Shown: positions 37,865 through 49,619, numbered from the stretch's first letter. The stretch is 64,000 nucleotides of DNA from Leptasterias polaris (GCA_037783415.1 JAZGTN010000023.1:2208501-2272500); one strand, 5' to 3'. Numbers and translations: made by a program. Notes: generated by a model not told the origin, from the sequence alone.

Positions 37865-40325
37865 TGTAGAATTCACACTATCCTTTAGGACCAAACTCGA
37901 CCTCGGCTGCGGCTTTGGCAACCCTGTCTCATCTCGGTCTCTGAGAAGTCACATCATCAGACTCAGGCCCCAGATAAAAGAGTCAGGCCTCAAACTCCGA
38001 CTCACTATAGGAGCACAACCAAGACAACTAGATATATGAGTTTAACCACTGATAGGCTAGAGGAAATATAAAAGTTCTTCAAATCAAAACCTCTTTCGAT
38101 GTCTTTCAGTTTGGTTTAATGTTAACTTCGAGGCATAATATTTCTTAATCGCAAATTCATTGTATGTGGGCTAAAATAGTAAAAATAGTCTGCTTTGAAT
38201 TATTGTTTCACTTGATAACTAGCCGTTTATTAATGAACGTCTCAAAAAACAAAAAACAGCGTTGCACGAGTCCTTTAAGATTTCATTTTCTACTTATCCC
38301 CTTGAACCGTTCGTTGCAGACGAGAGGAAGGATCAGTTTTCCCGCGCTAAGCCAGTTACAGTCGTTGCCCCCAATCGATAGAACTATTAATGCTGTTACT
38401 CCCAAGGTCTCAGCCCGCAGAGCCTGGCAAAAATGAATTAATTGCGTCCATTGCATATTTACCTTTGTCGGACGTTCATCGCATTTTTGCTGATTATATT
38501 CAACGGGTTTGTTATCAGGAACAACAAGCTTTTTCCTTTTCGCTTCATAATGCTATTAAATGTGCATTTTTTTCCTTCTCGCTCCCTCTTTCCTTAGATG
38601 GATGACCTTGTGTTGTAAATGCGATGTAATTAGAGCGCTGTGCAGATTTGAGGAAGATGAGCTACAAATGAAGAACACTCCGTGCTATTCAGAGCCGCTG
38701 TGTACGCAATCAAGACTCATTAGTACAGACAAGGATTTGTTGCAATCGGACACGACGGGCGTAAAATCATCAGCAGGGGAGCCGGCGCATGCGCCCTTGG
38801 TGGTCTCTCTAACAAACAAAGGTTCGGGGCAAGAAATGTCAGGGGGAAACCTTTCAGGTCTCTGTGTGTAAAAGGTTACGTTTTTGTCGGTGCACTCGTA
38901 AGACGAGGATGAAGCAGCAGGTAAACAACAAAGTGCATCTGGATCTATAGAGCCTACGACGTGATACATTTGTAGAGTAGACTTCAGGAGACAAATCGGT
39001 TGATTATGATAATTTTTTTCACTGTGATATAGATTTGGGGGGGGGGGGGGGGGGTGGGTAGAAAGCTTTGAGTTCAACTTCCATTTAAAGTACAAATCTG
39101 TGTAATGTGTTTTGCTGTGCTGCTTGTGTTGTAACCAAACTTGAGGGATTAATTGTTGAGTTGTTGTTTTTTATTTTATTTACTTAGGCCCTAATAAGTT
39201 TTACTAGCCTTGTCATTTTGGCAAATATATTTGCCAAAAAGGCAGTGGGGGAAACGAAAAGAAAATGCAACTTACTTTTTCTATCTACCTCGGACATCTT
39301 GGTGATGGGTATGTTGTGCAGATAGTGTGCATCTGTATGCTTCAGTCTCCTTAGTTGATGGGTAGACAACATCAAAGAATGACATACCTTTCTGCGTGCA
39401 GGAAGAAACAAATTTAGTAATTAATCAAGTTCAGGGGTTAATTTTAGAGGAACGTTTTCAGTTTCTATCGGTCGTGCTAATGACCCAATTCACATGACGT
39501 CATCATTACAATACTCTCATACGAATACAATGAAAAGCGGTTTTGAAGATTTGTGTCCGCATTTCAGGCTTCTCTTTCCTTTTTTTAACTGCAATTAAAA
39601 TTAATAACAATATGAACTGTATAATTAGAAAGCTCTCAGATATTTACATGTCTGGCAAAAGGAATATAATTTTTTTATTACCAAGAACTGACAATTGTTC
39701 TTGACATTTTAGCTGAACCATCTAAAGAAATTTTCCTTATGTTTCTAAACTTAACACAAAAAACAACTTACCATGTCATCTCTGAAAAGATTGCCCTCCC
39801 CCCAAAAATAAATAAATAAATAAATAAAGTGATTTGAACAATAGTCAAGTATTAGTAAAAGTAAAGTTACATTATTCCCTTTTCTTACGTTTGATCGAAC
39901 TCTAAGGCAATCTTCACTATACACAAAGTATACACAGAGAGTCTCAAGGTGAACGTTTCCAGAGCAAAATGGAACATGGTTCCTTCAAGACAACCTCACA
40001 AAATCCATAAAATATTCAAATCCACCCAAGGTGAACAGAGATGTCAGATTTGCAAATAAAATCAAAATAATTTCCGGTCCGATCGGCACGTGGTCGGGCC
40101 GTTTTGAGGGCGGCCCGGGTCTTTTGAAGTGGCCGGCGGAAAACTAAATTAACTTCAATTCCAAATTAATATAAAACTACACTGGCACCTGATACCAAAA
40201 TTATTTATGCATGATTTCCTTTTTAAAAATATTAACCCAATACCATTGAATGATCCTCTTCTTTCTTATTAATATGAACATTCACTGACAGAAATCTCAT
40301 GCCATCACAACACGCGCAGCAGGAA
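37865..40325. other. No recognisable gene
   Basis: Open frames of 136 codons (38685-39095, minus) and 103 codons (38560-38871, plus) overlap each other on opposite strands. Neither shows a known domain. A palindromic GCGCATGCGC (NRF-1-like) lies at about 38788, TGACGTCA at 39495-39502, G18 at 39037-39054 and (AAAT)n at 39805-39828. The block 38250-38880 is less AT-rich than its surroundings and could be a regulatory or exonic island, but I cannot support a gene. Confidence 0.4.
39037..39054 (+). repeat. Poly-G run of 18
   Basis: G18 followed by TGGGTAG. Confidence 0.95.
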
Positions 40326-40487
40326 CTGGGTCAATATTTATAGAGCTGCTTGACATTATTGCTTAACTAAGCAGGATACCAGTTACAGATTGAACATGGT
40401 ATTTTGGCTGGTAATGTTATTATGGTAAGCATAGTTTTGTTTTGCTTATCTGCTTTTCGTGCTTAAGCAGCTATATGGATTTGGGCT
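40326..40487. mobile_element. Short MITE, GGGCCCAATT family
   Basis: The left end CTGGGTCAATATTTATAGAG plus CTGCTT faces the inverted right end GCTTAAGCAGCTATATGGAT plus TTGGGCT. The termini resemble those of the 27935-28193 element (GGGCCCAATT..TGGCTCTGCTTA). The copy is 162 bp, degenerate and noncoding. Confidence 0.6.
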
Positions 40488-40979
40488 TTGATTATAGCTT
40501 AGTTCCTACACTTTGCAAACAAACCCTTTTTATATGACCGAGGTACTTGTTACGACAATTACCCGACTCATGTGGGGCTCGTATATCTGCAATGCTATCT
40601 GCATGGGATCTTAAAAGTCGTTCATGCTGGTTTGAGGCTCATCAAAAAAGAAAATATTAGTACAATCGTTTTCCACTTGGACTTTTCTGCAAACAAACAA
40701 AATATAATAAAATAATTATATAGGCGTATAACAAAAAGAGAATCAGCTACAATTAATCCCAATACTTAGGTCGGTAACCCATTTCTAAAGTAAGAAAATA
40801 ATTTTCTGTGAATAGTGAGGACAGCTTTATTTTGAATTAGGTCCTTAACAGTTACATTAAGAAAATTCCACTGTATCAATACGATTTGAGAGCACTTATT
40901 TGTTCGTTTGCGCTTCTAATGAGTTTTTCGGTGCAAGTTGCCAATACCTTTAGACAAACATTCTCGGAGCCAAACCTGA

Positions 40980-41012
40980 CGGGCGCGTTTCTCTACCGGG
41001 CGCGTTTCTCTA
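40980..41012 (+). repeat. Tandem duplication of GGGCGCGTTTCTCTAC
   Basis: Two perfect adjacent copies of a 16-bp CpG-containing word separated by one C. Confidence 0.85.
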
Positions 41013-41220
41013 CGGTGTGCATCTAATTCGTCACTTATGAGCGTTCTGGGAAGAAAACTGGCGCAGCGAGATCGATAACCCCTGGGAACAAGGTTGCATC
41101 TAATCCGTCTCATTGCTCATTCTTCATACGTAGCTACGTCATTGTCAAAAGTATCAGATCAGAACACTGAACTGTTTACGGAAAGCTGAACCAAAGGTTC
41201 AAACGCTGGTTACGCGAAGT

Positions 41221-42510
41221 TATTTATTTATTTATTTATTTATTTCTTATTTCAACTGGGTGGCCCATTCAGTGGAAACCACTGGTCTCCCATGGGTTCC
41301 AGCTTGTACCGAGATACAACACAAATTAAACAGCAAAACAGAACACAAACTTTTACAATGTTATAAAAAAAATTAAAAAAATAGAAAGGCATAGGAAAAA
41401 TGTAGACACCAAATCTAGGAAATACTAATCTGGTTATTTAAAAGTTTAGAACGACTAATGCTGCCAGCAGGCAGACTTTTGAGAGTTGTAGGAAGGGCAT
41501 TCCATGCCTGCCTCCCCCTAAATTTGAAAGTTTTCCTGCCTGCCTCTGTTCTGGGAAATGGAAGTACAACGTTACCGGCTGAATTGGCTCTGGTACGGTG
41601 ATTATAGTTATCGGATACTTTATTAAAAACATTAAGATAAGAAGGAGCCAGCCCTGTTATGCATTTAAAAACCATTGTGTTCAAGTGTTTCTTCCTCCGG
41701 ACACTAAGTTTATCCCAACCAAGAGTCTTATATACATCACTGGTGTGAGTTCTTTGGGGAACCTTGGGTACAACCCTCCCAATTCTATTCAAAAGTTTAT
41801 CAAGACTGTCAAGATTGGTCTTAGAGGAGGTATTCCAAATTAAGTCACAGTAATCAAACTGAGGAAAAATCAATGATTTCACCAAGAGATTTAGAGTATC
41901 TTGGAAGGAATTCTTTTAATCTATTAAGAACACCAAGCCGCTTGTAAACAGATGAAGTAGTATGATTTATGTGTTCAGACCATTTCAATTGAGGATCAAT
42001 ATAGACACCAAGATACTTGATGCAAGATGTCTGTTCTATAAGCACATTGTTGATGCAAATGTTCAAAGGAATTTGGTTTCTTGCAAGTTTCTGAGAGGAT
42101 CCAAACAGCAATGTTTTGGTTTTACTGATATTAAGAGAAAGTCTGTTTGTTTTAAGCCAAATATTTATTTTTTCCATGTCTGAGTTTAGGTGTAGATTGA
42201 TCAGGTTAACACTTTTATTTGGGTAAAAAACTGCCGTGTCATCTGCATAATGGACAATTTTAGAATGATCGACAGTTGAAGGAAAATCGTTAATAAAAAC
42301 AGTAAACAACAATGGCCCTAGGATTGTACCTTGGGGCACTCCAAATTCAATGGTTTCGGACAAATCTGAAAATTGTTCACCAATTTTGGTAACTTGTTTC
42401 CTATCTGTAACAACGGAGTAACAACGGAACCAGTCCAGCTCCAGACCACAGACACCAATGCTTTGAAGTTTTTGAAGAAGGATTTTGCATCTATCGGGTC
42501 ATTAAAATGT
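41221..42510 (-). mobile_element. 5'-truncated LINE with single frameshift
   Basis: Non-LTR retrotransposon, minus strand. The frame opens near 42510 just after where motif A would be (ILLQKLQSIGVCGLELDWFR). It passes through motif B (GVPQGTILGPLLFTVFINDF), the catalytic YADDTAVF and a KYLGVYIDPQLKWSEHI thumb block. It then breaks by one frameshift near 41891. The second frame continues with KSLIFPQFDYCDLIWN and ends with RGRQAWNALPTTLKSL near 41415. The 3' UTR ends in an (AAAT)n tail (complement of 41221-41246). The clade is jockey/CR1-like and differs from the 16.3-kb element. A single lesion implies a fairly young copy. It cannot move by itself without its endonuclease and 5' region. Confidence 0.9.
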
Positions 42511-45500
42511 GAACTTTTTTAGACAAACTAAAATCGACCGTCAAAAGTTCATGTGATTTGTTTTTGGGGTATCAGAAAATGTAAAATTGATGAGCATCTT
42601 CGACCAAAGCTTCATTGTGCAGTTGTCCCAATGCTGTGTACAATGTTAATGCGGAACTTTGTGGTGGATTTGGGGAACTACAAATAGAGGATTGTTGATT
42701 GCCGGGGGATAAGTGTAAATACAGAGAGAAAACGGGGGTAATGTCAAATGGTCATACTTTGTGTGTGTGTCTTTGTGTATACACATAACAGCAATCGGAT
42801 TCAGTCACTGTGCCAAATAAGAACCTTCTCGAGGGACTGGACGCTCATCGTGTATTTTAAAGGTTATTTGTGGCTGACTTGCATCGCCGGAATCCAGGAT
42901 GATGGCCGAATAGGAATAATTGGACGCTAAGGGGGAAGAAGGTGGAGGCCAAAGACAAGGATTTCTTGTCCTATTTACTTCCATCCATTCCCACGGGATT
43001 GCTGTCCCAGATTGTCTTGTATCCCCACACTCAATCCCGTATGATTTTCCGTTATAAGAATGCCAGAGCTCAGAGATTAAGCTTGCGGGGGGAGTACTGG
43101 AAGAACCCAGGCGATGGTTCTGTTTTGTTTGTGTGTGTGTGTGTGGTTCGTACATGGGTGCCCCTGGGACTGGGAATCTCCAATGTTCAAATTGTAAAAG
43201 CTGGGAGGTCTAAGTCATCATTGACGGATTTGTTAAGTCTCACGGCATGGATGGTTGCCCCTCTTTTCATTTATTACTTCTGAAATGAAAGATTGAAGGG
43301 ATGGGCTCGTTGAAGGTTTATAATCCAGAGCACAGGTAAAATCAGATGCATGGCGATAAAGATAGATAACTCCTTTTGCTTTGAGGCCCTATCTACTATT
43401 ATAGACGAGTCATGCGAGATCTGACCAAGTGTTCTCAAAAGGAGAGAGGAGATCGTGCTTTCAGAATCGAAGCAAACTGGCAAGTCAACCAATGTCACCT
43501 GCTCCCCGCAAGATAATGGAAAAATAGATTATTGGATTTCCGACTTCCGTAGGAAAATGTTTTTCCAATTGTCTCAACCACTGTTGGATGCTAAAAGGGG
43601 GTCCTCTGCCCTTAAGGAAGACGCAATTGTTCCAATAGGTTCATACTTTTTAGCACCGCTCGTCGTTTTTGCGACTCCCAGTCTCTCACTGTCATTTGTG
43701 TGGGGGAGCTAAACTGGATATATAAGCCTGTGTTACGAATTGTGACCTCAGGTCCTACAGTCAGCTTGTAATCAACTCAACGGCAGATCGTGAGCAATTT
43801 CGACTCTCTCCTTGGTAATAAACCTTATACAAAAATGGCTTTGAGACAAACAAAAAATGAAGATAACAACAAAATAAAAAAAAACTAATTCAGTGCACCA
43901 GTGCCCGGAGATGAAGTGGGTTGGAGCGGTTGGCTCAGGGTATACCTCAGAGGTCTCTCGTTCCCCCGTATAACGGCTGCCTGCCCTTGGTACTCACGAT
44001 CCTCGATCTTTCCTCGTGATAAACAAACAGCCATTAGAAAGAGACTACAGACGCGAAATAATATCTCTATACACACAACAAAACTCATAGTGGGTCAGCG
44101 GAACCCGCCGGCTATTTTTCCAATGCTAACTTTTATTTCCAGATAAATTAAAAATCTGTTTCCGTTAGAATTCATAAAATCAGTCGAGCGTGCGGCCCAG
44201 TTTGGAGAAAGAACTGGAGCACAATGCGCAAACAACACATTTTTTATATAATATCATAAATATTGATCAAGAATCTTTAGAGTTATACCTATGGGCAAAA
44301 TATTATTTTCTTAGATGAAAATACATCGCGTTACACATTCAGTATTTTATATACGAATTGAGAAAAATATCAACAAGAATTTCATAAAATCAACTTTTAA
44401 AAGATATCGTACTAAAGGGTAAGTGTAGGTGTCACATATTAACGTCAAAATCTTCTTAAAATACACGGGTATGATTTGGATGATGATTGGGTTGTATATC
44501 ATAATGCAAATTTCACAGAGCTTGACAAATGAGGGCGCCATTCTGTGGTATCACAACTGGAAGTTTAATGCCTAACAGTATTACCGTGTACACATGCAAA
44601 ACCTTTAACCATTTACTTCATCTCAGAAGTTTACACATAATTGAAACCGATCCATCAGTCTTGATATAGCACGAACAAACAGAAAGAAAACAAAGTTTAC
44701 TGAAACTTATAACTTTACAAAGTAAAGCAAATGTGTTTAAGTTTACATGTGTCTCACTCAAGAGTTTTTTAGCTGGGGTTGTAGGTTCAATAGTGAGCAA
44801 AGCAACGGCGCAATGAACATAGGAGTGTCAAGTCTGACAGACATGGCGCGTTATAAATGTTCACTATTATTATTATTATTATTATTATTATAAAAACTGG
44901 GTATTATTGTGATTAGTTATACGGTTTGGAAGACATTTCAAGCTTGATAAAATAGAGTGCTTTAAAATCCGAACGATGTTTATTATTTTACATTCAGAAT
45001 AATAAATGCAACTCATCATTTTGTGCACGCCCTCACGAATTGTTTTTCTTCTTCCCACACTGCTTGTTGCATTACAGGTGATTTATAGTTGTTACTAACC
45101 TAAGCAGCGCCCACGAAACCGGTCTCTTGACCAAGACACGGTCAGATCAATTGCCCACCTCTCCAAGTAGATTATGTGCGTTTAGACCGCCAAGGGGTCA
45201 AACATTGCACGGCTCTCTCGTCAGCCTTGTCCCCAACGCTTTATGCATCAGTTGGTCTTCAGGAAGAGGGACGACCAATTCACAACAAACTCCTTATCAT
45301 TTATCGGAAATGGCAGTCCACAGGTGTAGATACCCCCCCCCCCCCTTTGTGAGTACCGCCCCTCTGTTTGCCTCCTCTCAGGTCTTGGAAGCAGCTTCAC
45401 GTATGAGTCACTGTGTTTCATCAATACAACGGATCACAACCATACCAATCATCCATCTGTCATTGCTGGCTAATAATAAGAGACTTTATATGGGCATGAT

Positions 45501-45568
45501 ACTCACGATTTAAACCCATGCACTTTGGACCACCCTCATCAAAAAAGAAGAAGAAAAAAAAGGGTCAT
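42511..45568. other. No recognisable gene
   Basis: Nothing identifiable. Simple repeats are (ATT)n at 44866-44890 and C13 at 45333-45345. Frames up to 128 codons (45127-45513, plus) and 116 codons (42805-43155, minus) have no recognisable domain. A TATATAAG-containing stretch near 43720 is not backed by any downstream gene. Confidence 0.45.
44866..44890 (+). repeat. (ATT)n microsatellite
   Basis: About eight ATT units. Confidence 0.9.
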
Positions 45569-45599
45569 CTATGGTGGCCCTGAAGGGACATCGCATATC

Positions 45600-45845
45600 G
45601 CATACGTGTGCGCACACGTATGCAATGTCGTGAAACAATTCGCGAATATGTGCGCACACGTATGCAATGTCGTGAAACAAATCGCGAATATGTGCGCACA
45701 CGTACGCAATGTCGTGAAACAAATCGCGAATGTGTGCGCACACGTATGCAATGTCGTGAAACAAATCGCGAATGTGTGCGCATACGTATGCAATGTCGTG
45801 AAACAATTCGCGAATATGTGCGCACACGTCTGCGAATATATTTGC
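45600..45845 (+). repeat. 42-bp tandem array, left arm (5 units)
   Basis: Five units of GCAATGTCGTGAAACA followed by A/TTCGCGAAT and A/GTGTGCGCACACGTAT. Variation is limited to AATT/AAAT, ATATG/ATGTG and single changes such as CGTACG. The unit order of the variants differs from that in the right arm, which suggests unequal exchange within arms. Confidence 0.93.
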
Positions 45846-46306
45846 AATGTCGTGAACGTTTATTGCATACCAAGTTGCATACCTTTGAATAAAATGTCTA
45901 ATGATCTGGGGGGTTTCTTGCCTACAGTGAGATTAGCGGTAGTCATTGCAGAGCGGTAGTCATTGTTGTGAGGCAAGCGAGGCGGGTGGCGTATTTCTTT
46001 TTTTCCCAGGACGAACGTGGGCTATTAACATAAAATGGGCGTGTTTGACCGTAAAATACCCTCGCGCGTGCGTACTCTTCGACCTTGATTGTAATAGTAG
46101 GCTGTAGGTAGATAGCTTATGCTGTAGTACATGTTGGCGAAGCTTGGCCTGGTGCCAAGTTCTTGGGTACACATTATTGTATAGCCATGCTTACAGGAGC
46201 CTGACTGTAGCGCCACGTACTCCCTAGGTCACTAACAAATTGTCTACAACTATGACATCATCCCAAAGGTATGCAACTTGGTATGCAATAAACGTTCACG
46301 ACATTG

Positions 46307-46594
46307 CAAATATATTCGCACTCGTGTGCGCACACATTCGCGATTTGTTTCACGACATTGCATACGTGTGCGCACATATTCGCGATTTGTTTCACGACAT
46401 TGCATACGTGTGCGCACATATTCGCGAATTGTTTCACGACATTGCATACGTGTGCGCACATATTCGCGAATTGTTTCACGACATTGCATACGTGTGCGCA
46501 CATATTCGCGATTTGTTTCACGACATTGCATACGTGTGCGCACATATTCGCGAATTGTTTCACGACATTGCATACGTGTGCGCACACGTATGCG
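46307..46594 (-). repeat. 42-bp tandem array, right arm (6 units)
   Basis: Six inverted units of the same 42-bp repeat, read as ATTCGCGA(A/T)TTGTTTCACG with GACATTGCATACGTGTGCGC. It contains one unit more than the left arm. The innermost unit (CACATTCGCG) carries the same ATGTG variant seen in the left arm. Confidence 0.93.
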
Positions 46595-46624
46595 ATATGC
46601 GATGTCCCTTCAGGGCCACCATAG

Positions 46625-49011
46625 TCATCTGAAGTCGCCAAAACATGGCCGAACTAAAACGCAAATCCCCCAACAACTTCAAACTGATCACCGGGCTCTA
46701 AATGAAATATGCACCATAGCAGACGTCAAATCACGACACGTAATTAATCACACACGATGCATCGAAGCAGACACTCACCAACACGTGGAGAAATGTTCAA
46801 ATATCTGCGAGTGGTAAATCTGACGTTATACAACGAAACGGAAAAAGGGAAAAGTTCTCGCTCAAATGTCGCTAACCTCTGTTACCATGGCACTATATAG
46901 CGACACAGTATAATTCCAAAGGCAATAACCCCCTTTTTCTTATTTTAGTTCTAAATTTAGGCACAGACTGTAATAAATGATGTACGGTTTTTGGCGATCT
47001 CTAATATAATCCAATAAAATATCCACTGATGTCACCTGAGAAACCTATGCATATTGCCCTTGCACATCTGAAGTACCGACTCGGGGATAAGGTTTCCCCG
47101 CGTTCATTTTCTATACGCACACAATATTGCGTTTTTATTTGTTATCCGCACCACATCACTATCGAGAGTAGGGTTCGTTTGTTTCTTACAAAATGTAGAA
47201 CAATCATTCCTAAAAGATCGCCCTATACGAGGATAGGCTCGAACTAAAATATGCAAGATATAATACAGAGCAGATGTGAGACTTTCGTCTCAATTGGAAA
47301 TGACCGCACCGTGGCTTCTTCAAGAATGAAATCCTGTATTTATGCAATGAGAAGCTTTATGGATTGTAAACATATCCTTGCATTCGTAATGGATTGTGGC
47401 TAGATCATCGAGTGTAAACCTCAACAACCATGAGTTCACTGATGTAACGGAGAGTTTCTGAGGCATTTTCAGTACAATATTCAGCATGTTCAATGATAAA
47501 AAACGACCGAGGTTGAGCTTGTTTCTTCCCCCGACGTGTCGGTATTCAAACCGAACTTAAGACAATATCTAATGTCAAAACTAAAGTTCAGTTGACGCAG
47601 AAAAGACCTCAACAAAAGCAAAATGCGGTTGCCAGACTAGTAAGTCTTGTACCTCACCCTTGTCAAGTTGGCTATGATGACCTGTTTCTGCTCAACTGAA
47701 AAAACAAAATTTGAACTTGGATTAAAACATAAACCACGTGATTCACTATTAAACTGTTCAGAAACATGTCTTTTCTCAGATATTTTGTTGACATTATTCA
47801 CAATTTACCCTTCACATTACCCTGTGTGAGGTACACCCGGCAGACGAAGGAAAAACAACCGCATCTTCAATCTCCGACCCCCAAATGTCACTGTATATAC
47901 CGTAAGTGTAAATATGTTTATAACTGATAGAATATCTTTCTCCTGTTCAGGAGATGTTAAAATAAAATATATGTTTAGCTGCAACTCTAGACAGACTTGT
48001 GGTATGCCTATATTGTTTTCCTTTAATTACAATATGTAGAGGTATTTGCGTTTAGATCTGAAATAGATAATTCGTCATTAGCATTTTAATATCGCTGACA
48101 TGGCAGCTCTGGAAATGTTTCAAGTGAGATGAAATTCAAATCCACGCTTTGATCGCTTTCACCATAACAATTTGCATTCTCGGATGTGAAGCACACGCAT
48201 TTGTGATTTCCCGATCGAACTCCTCGCCGAAGAAGAAGATAGGGGGAAAAAAGTCACAAAGCAACAGGACACCCACGAAGTCTCGGGGCGTTAATCCTGT
48301 TAACGGGGGAGATCGAGACTTAGTCTCGCTACCAGGCCGTCTATGCGCCGCCTAGGTTCGGTTTACACGACTGCAATGCAGACTTCTCTCTCTCCGTCTC
48401 TCCAAACACAGCAGCCAAAGCGAAACTATAACAGGGGAAAACCGAATGCATGCGACTTAAAACTCCGGCCGCACGGTTTAAGAAACTAAATTACGATCGA
48501 TTTATCGACTACGGTGAAAGTTTGGGAAACTGCATCGTTTTGATTTTGTCATGTGATCTCCCCGAGGTGTCGGGCACGGGACACCGTACAATGACATGCG
48601 CCACCCGGAGGGCAGGCAAATTTTTAAAGTAAAGTTTGACGTACTTCGCCACACAATGGCAAAGTGGATCACGTGCTTACTTGTTTCCGGGGACTACAGA
48701 TTTGGTCTTTATGCTCGGTCACGAACCATAGACAAGCTTTGATCCATTTTGGACTAACGGGATACTTTGAGGGTGTTTGGTTTCAAGTCAAGTGCGTTTT
48801 AGCTTGGTGGTAATTTTTTTTCTTCTTTTTTGTTCTTTCTTCATCTTTTTTTTCCAGGCCAGCTAAAAATCGATAAGTAGAAATCAAGGAAATGACAAAC
48901 TTGATTGTGGAAGGAGAAGAAGGCACTCTCTGCATCGAGTATATACCGTGAAAGTGTCACGCCCTTGTAAAACAAAAGCATCAGGGTAAAGATACATTAT
49001 AATATCAGGCA
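46625..49011. other. No recognisable gene; CpG-richer patch
   Basis: No gene identified. The stretch 48140-48720 is visibly richer in CpG than its surroundings. It includes a 68-codon frame (48149-48355, plus) starting with a hydrophobic segment and ending with a basic, serine-rich segment; I do not recognise it. This patch is a candidate promoter or first exon but is unsupported by homology. Confidence 0.4.
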
Positions 49012-49266
49012 TTTGTAGAGCGCCATCAATCTAGTTGCCTATTCCGAGGCGCTTAGCAAAGTGAAGGAGAAGTTTAAGACAAAAGAAATAATAACAGAGT
49101 CTCATGTGGAGATGACAAGTGCAATGGACTAAATGTAAGCAGATTCGAAGAGATGAGTCTTAAGCTGGCTTCTGATGATCTGTAAGGAGTCAAGTGTTCG
49201 AAGTTGATAGGGGAGATCATTCCATAGCTTTGGTGCACATGAACCAAAGCTTCTATCACCTGATGA
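49012..49266 (-). mobile_element. LINE 3' end, L2/CR1-like
   Basis: The minus strand encodes SSSGDRSFGSCAPKLWNDLP, then YQLRTLDSLQIIRSQLKTHL and FESAYI followed by a stop, without interruption. This is the C-terminal tail of an L2/CR1-like ORF2. A short 3' UTR follows with AAGCGCCTCGGAATAGGCAA and a terminal GGCGCTCTACAAAT, the hairpin-like end typical of these LINEs. Only about 255 bp were inserted or survive. The intact frame makes it less decayed than the copy at 32.9 kb. Confidence 0.85.
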
Positions 49267-49565
49267 AGAATGAGAAACAAACATTATGGAAACAAACCCT
49301 CAATTTTTAATTAAAAAATAGTCAAACAAGTACGAAAAAGCTCACCCAGTATGACATATACATATTAAATCACCCATGATGTGGTTTCTAGTAATGTTAG
49401 GCCTGTTAGGTTTCAATAAGATTCAAGTTGAAGACAGTGAATCCAGTGGCGTAATCAAACATTCCAACTTGTGTATTTTTTTATTTCTATTTAAATGTAT
49501 TATTTATTTTGCTATATATTTGTTTTTTGTGTGTTTTTTGTCATTTATTTTATCTTTTGTATTAA

Positions 49566-49569
<4 letters not shown>

Positions 49570-49609
<40 letters not shown>

Positions 49610-49619
49610 TCCCCCCCCC
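49570..49619 (+). repeat. T38 run followed by C9
   Basis: T38 (49570-49607) then ATT and C9, followed by further T-rich sequence to about 49650 and G7. On the minus strand it could be a retrotransposon A-tail, but no body is identifiable. Confidence 0.9.

Larger units (their letters stand above)
45569..46624. mobile_element. Foldback element with 42-bp-repeat arms
   Basis: The element is 1,056 bp. The left arm (45569-45887, 319 bp) and right arm (46264-46624, 361 bp) are near-perfect inverted copies. Both start CTATGGTGGCCCTGAAGGGA and end, at the inner side, with TTGCATACCTTTG. The 42-bp size difference is exactly one internal unit: 5 units left, 6 right. Each unit contains the palindromes TTCGCGAA (in some units TCGCGA only) and TGTGCGCACA. 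The outermost unit contains a perfect 24-bp palindrome (45600-45623 and 46570-46593). TCAT lies directly outside both ends (45565-45568, 46625-46628), which is a 4-bp target duplication. The 376-bp spacer has no transposase. Because 42 is divisible by 3, several long frames (up to 179 codons) cross the arms in both strands; these are artefacts. The architecture is like FB/TU/Galileo foldback elements, and the mobilising superfamily is unknown. Confidence 0.92.

Noticed and set aside
43715..43735. TATATAAG as a promoter TATA box
   Set aside because: No downstream gene or exon supports it; AT-rich DNA makes such motifs common.
43900..43990. Another tRNA-like stretch (GGTTGGCTCAGGGTATACC)
   Set aside because: The B box is poor and the stems do not pair; not called as tRNA or SINE.
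46278..46817. 179-codon frame over the foldback right arm
   Set aside because: A product of the 42-bp (14-codon) repeat unit; equally long frames occur in other frames and on the other strand.
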